From contig JAKFVH010000288.1 of assembly GCA_021732285.1 (NCBI GenBank), positions 1 to 64,000 of the forward strand: DNA of 64,000 bases. The letters are read 5' to 3'. Each line of letters opens with the position of its first letter. Position 1 is the stretch's first letter. This document shows positions 63,542-64,000 of the stretch, in pieces. The notes beneath the pieces were generated by a model. The model was given only the letters and a program-made list of their open reading frames with translations. It was not told the DNA's origin and ran no database searches. The position numbers and the translations under genes were made by a program. This stretch comes from Reyranella sp. (GTDB lineage: Bacteria; Pseudomonadota; Alphaproteobacteria; Reyranellales; Reyranellaceae).

Positions 63542-64000
63542 ATGCCCGACGTCACCAAGTTCAACACGCTCACCTTCGACTGCTACGGCACGCTGATCGA
63601 CTGGGAGCGCGGCATCCATGCCGAGCTGCGCCCGTGGGTGGATCGCCATGGCCGCCGTGACCTCGACGACAACACACTGCTGGAGACCTTCGGCACGATC
63701 GAGGCGGCGTGCGAGGCCGAGACGCCGGGCAAGCTTTACCCTGAGATCCTGGCCGAGGTGCACCGCCGGCTGGCGGACAAGTGGGGCATCAAGGCGACCG
63801 CTAGCGAAGCGGCCGAGTTCGGCCAGTCGGTCGGCCGCTGGCCCGCCTTCGCCGACAGCGCGACGTCGCTGCAGTACCTCAAGCGCTACTACAAGCTGGT
63901 GATCCTCTCCAACGTGGATCGCGCCTCCTTCGCACGCAGCAACGAGAAGCTGGGCGTCGCGTTCGACCGCATCCTCACCGCCCAGGACATCGGCTCTTAC
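63542..64000 (+). CDS. Haloacid dehalogenase type II-like, 3' end outside window
   Basis: First 153 codons only. LTFDCYGTLIDWERG is HAD motif I (nucleophile Asp in DCYGTL) and LVILSNVDRASF is motif II. Sequence is like L-2-haloacid dehalogenase/HAD hydrolases; substrate unknown. Confidence 0.85.
   Translation, partial: MPDVTKFNTLTFDCYGTLIDWERGIHAELRPWVDRHGRRDLDDNTLLETFGTIEAACEAETPGKLYPEILAEVHRRLADKWGIKATASEAAEFGQSVGRWPAFADSATSLQYLKRYYKLVILSNVDRASFARSNEKLGVAFDRILTAQDIGSY

Overview
High-GC DNA with alphaproteobacterial gene order (argD-argF-hslO), many ATGA-coupled operons and a rich set of transport and catabolic genes. A Rhodospirillales/Hyphomicrobiales soil-type organism such as Reyranella is plausible, but this is a guess from style and was not checked against any database.

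Layout. 1-2.7 kb: end of argD, argF, hslO. 3.1-4.5 kb: one large hypothetical protein. 4.7-19.9 kb: a complete type I-G (formerly I-U) CRISPR-Cas locus. It has a 65-repeat array, a leader, cas2 and a cas4-cas1 fusion, all read on the minus strand. The effector operon csb1(cas7)-csb2(cas5/6)-cas3-cas8-like is read on the plus strand, with every junction an ATGA overlap. The about 1.3 kb between the adaptation and effector blocks holds a HigB/HigA-like protein toxin-antitoxin pair, an odd tRNA gene (leucine-type body, AGA in the anticodon position) and, just upstream of csb1, a single degenerate CRISPR repeat followed by a spacer-sized segment. That segment matches 21 of 25 nt, starting at the seed end, to DNA about 80 bp upstream. 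The match has a TTC PAM and mismatches at positions 6 and 12. This is the hallmark of a CreA/CreR-type regulatory crRNA, and it is the most interesting object in the window.

19.9-26.4 kb: degraded DNA and palindromic repeats, a flavin monooxygenase/acyl-CoA dehydrogenase-like gene, MmgE/PrpD, a Bug-type binding protein, an octopine/nopaline-dehydrogenase-like gene and a membrane-anchored SGNH hydrolase. 26.4-35.5 kb: a catabolic island with four divergent SDRs lacking the YxxxK tyrosine, two GSTs, an HCCA-isomerase-like protein, a CaiB/BaiF CoA-transferase, an enoyl-CoA hydratase, a nitronate monooxygenase and an HxlR regulator. 35.6-47 kb: IlvD/Edd dehydratase, omega-transaminase, ParDE, PEP-mutase/ICL-like protein, SDRs, LysR, an acetyl-CoA carboxylase accB-accC operon with a third BCCP-like gene lacking the biotinyl lysine, a DUF393 protein and an aspartate aminotransferase. 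47.3-53.9 kb: a spermidine/putrescine-type ABC transporter followed by pxpB-pxpC-pxpA (5-oxoprolinase). 54-63.4 kb: tandem-GNAT protein, OYE-like oxidoreductase and a dipeptide-type ABC transporter divergent from a LysR gene with paired palindromic boxes. The window ends inside a haloacid dehalogenase gene.

Two families of intergenic palindromic repeats punctuate the window: a 128-129 bp element with 7-bp terminal inverted repeats (2 copies) and an about 130 bp CCTCCCC..GGGGAGG element (3 copies).
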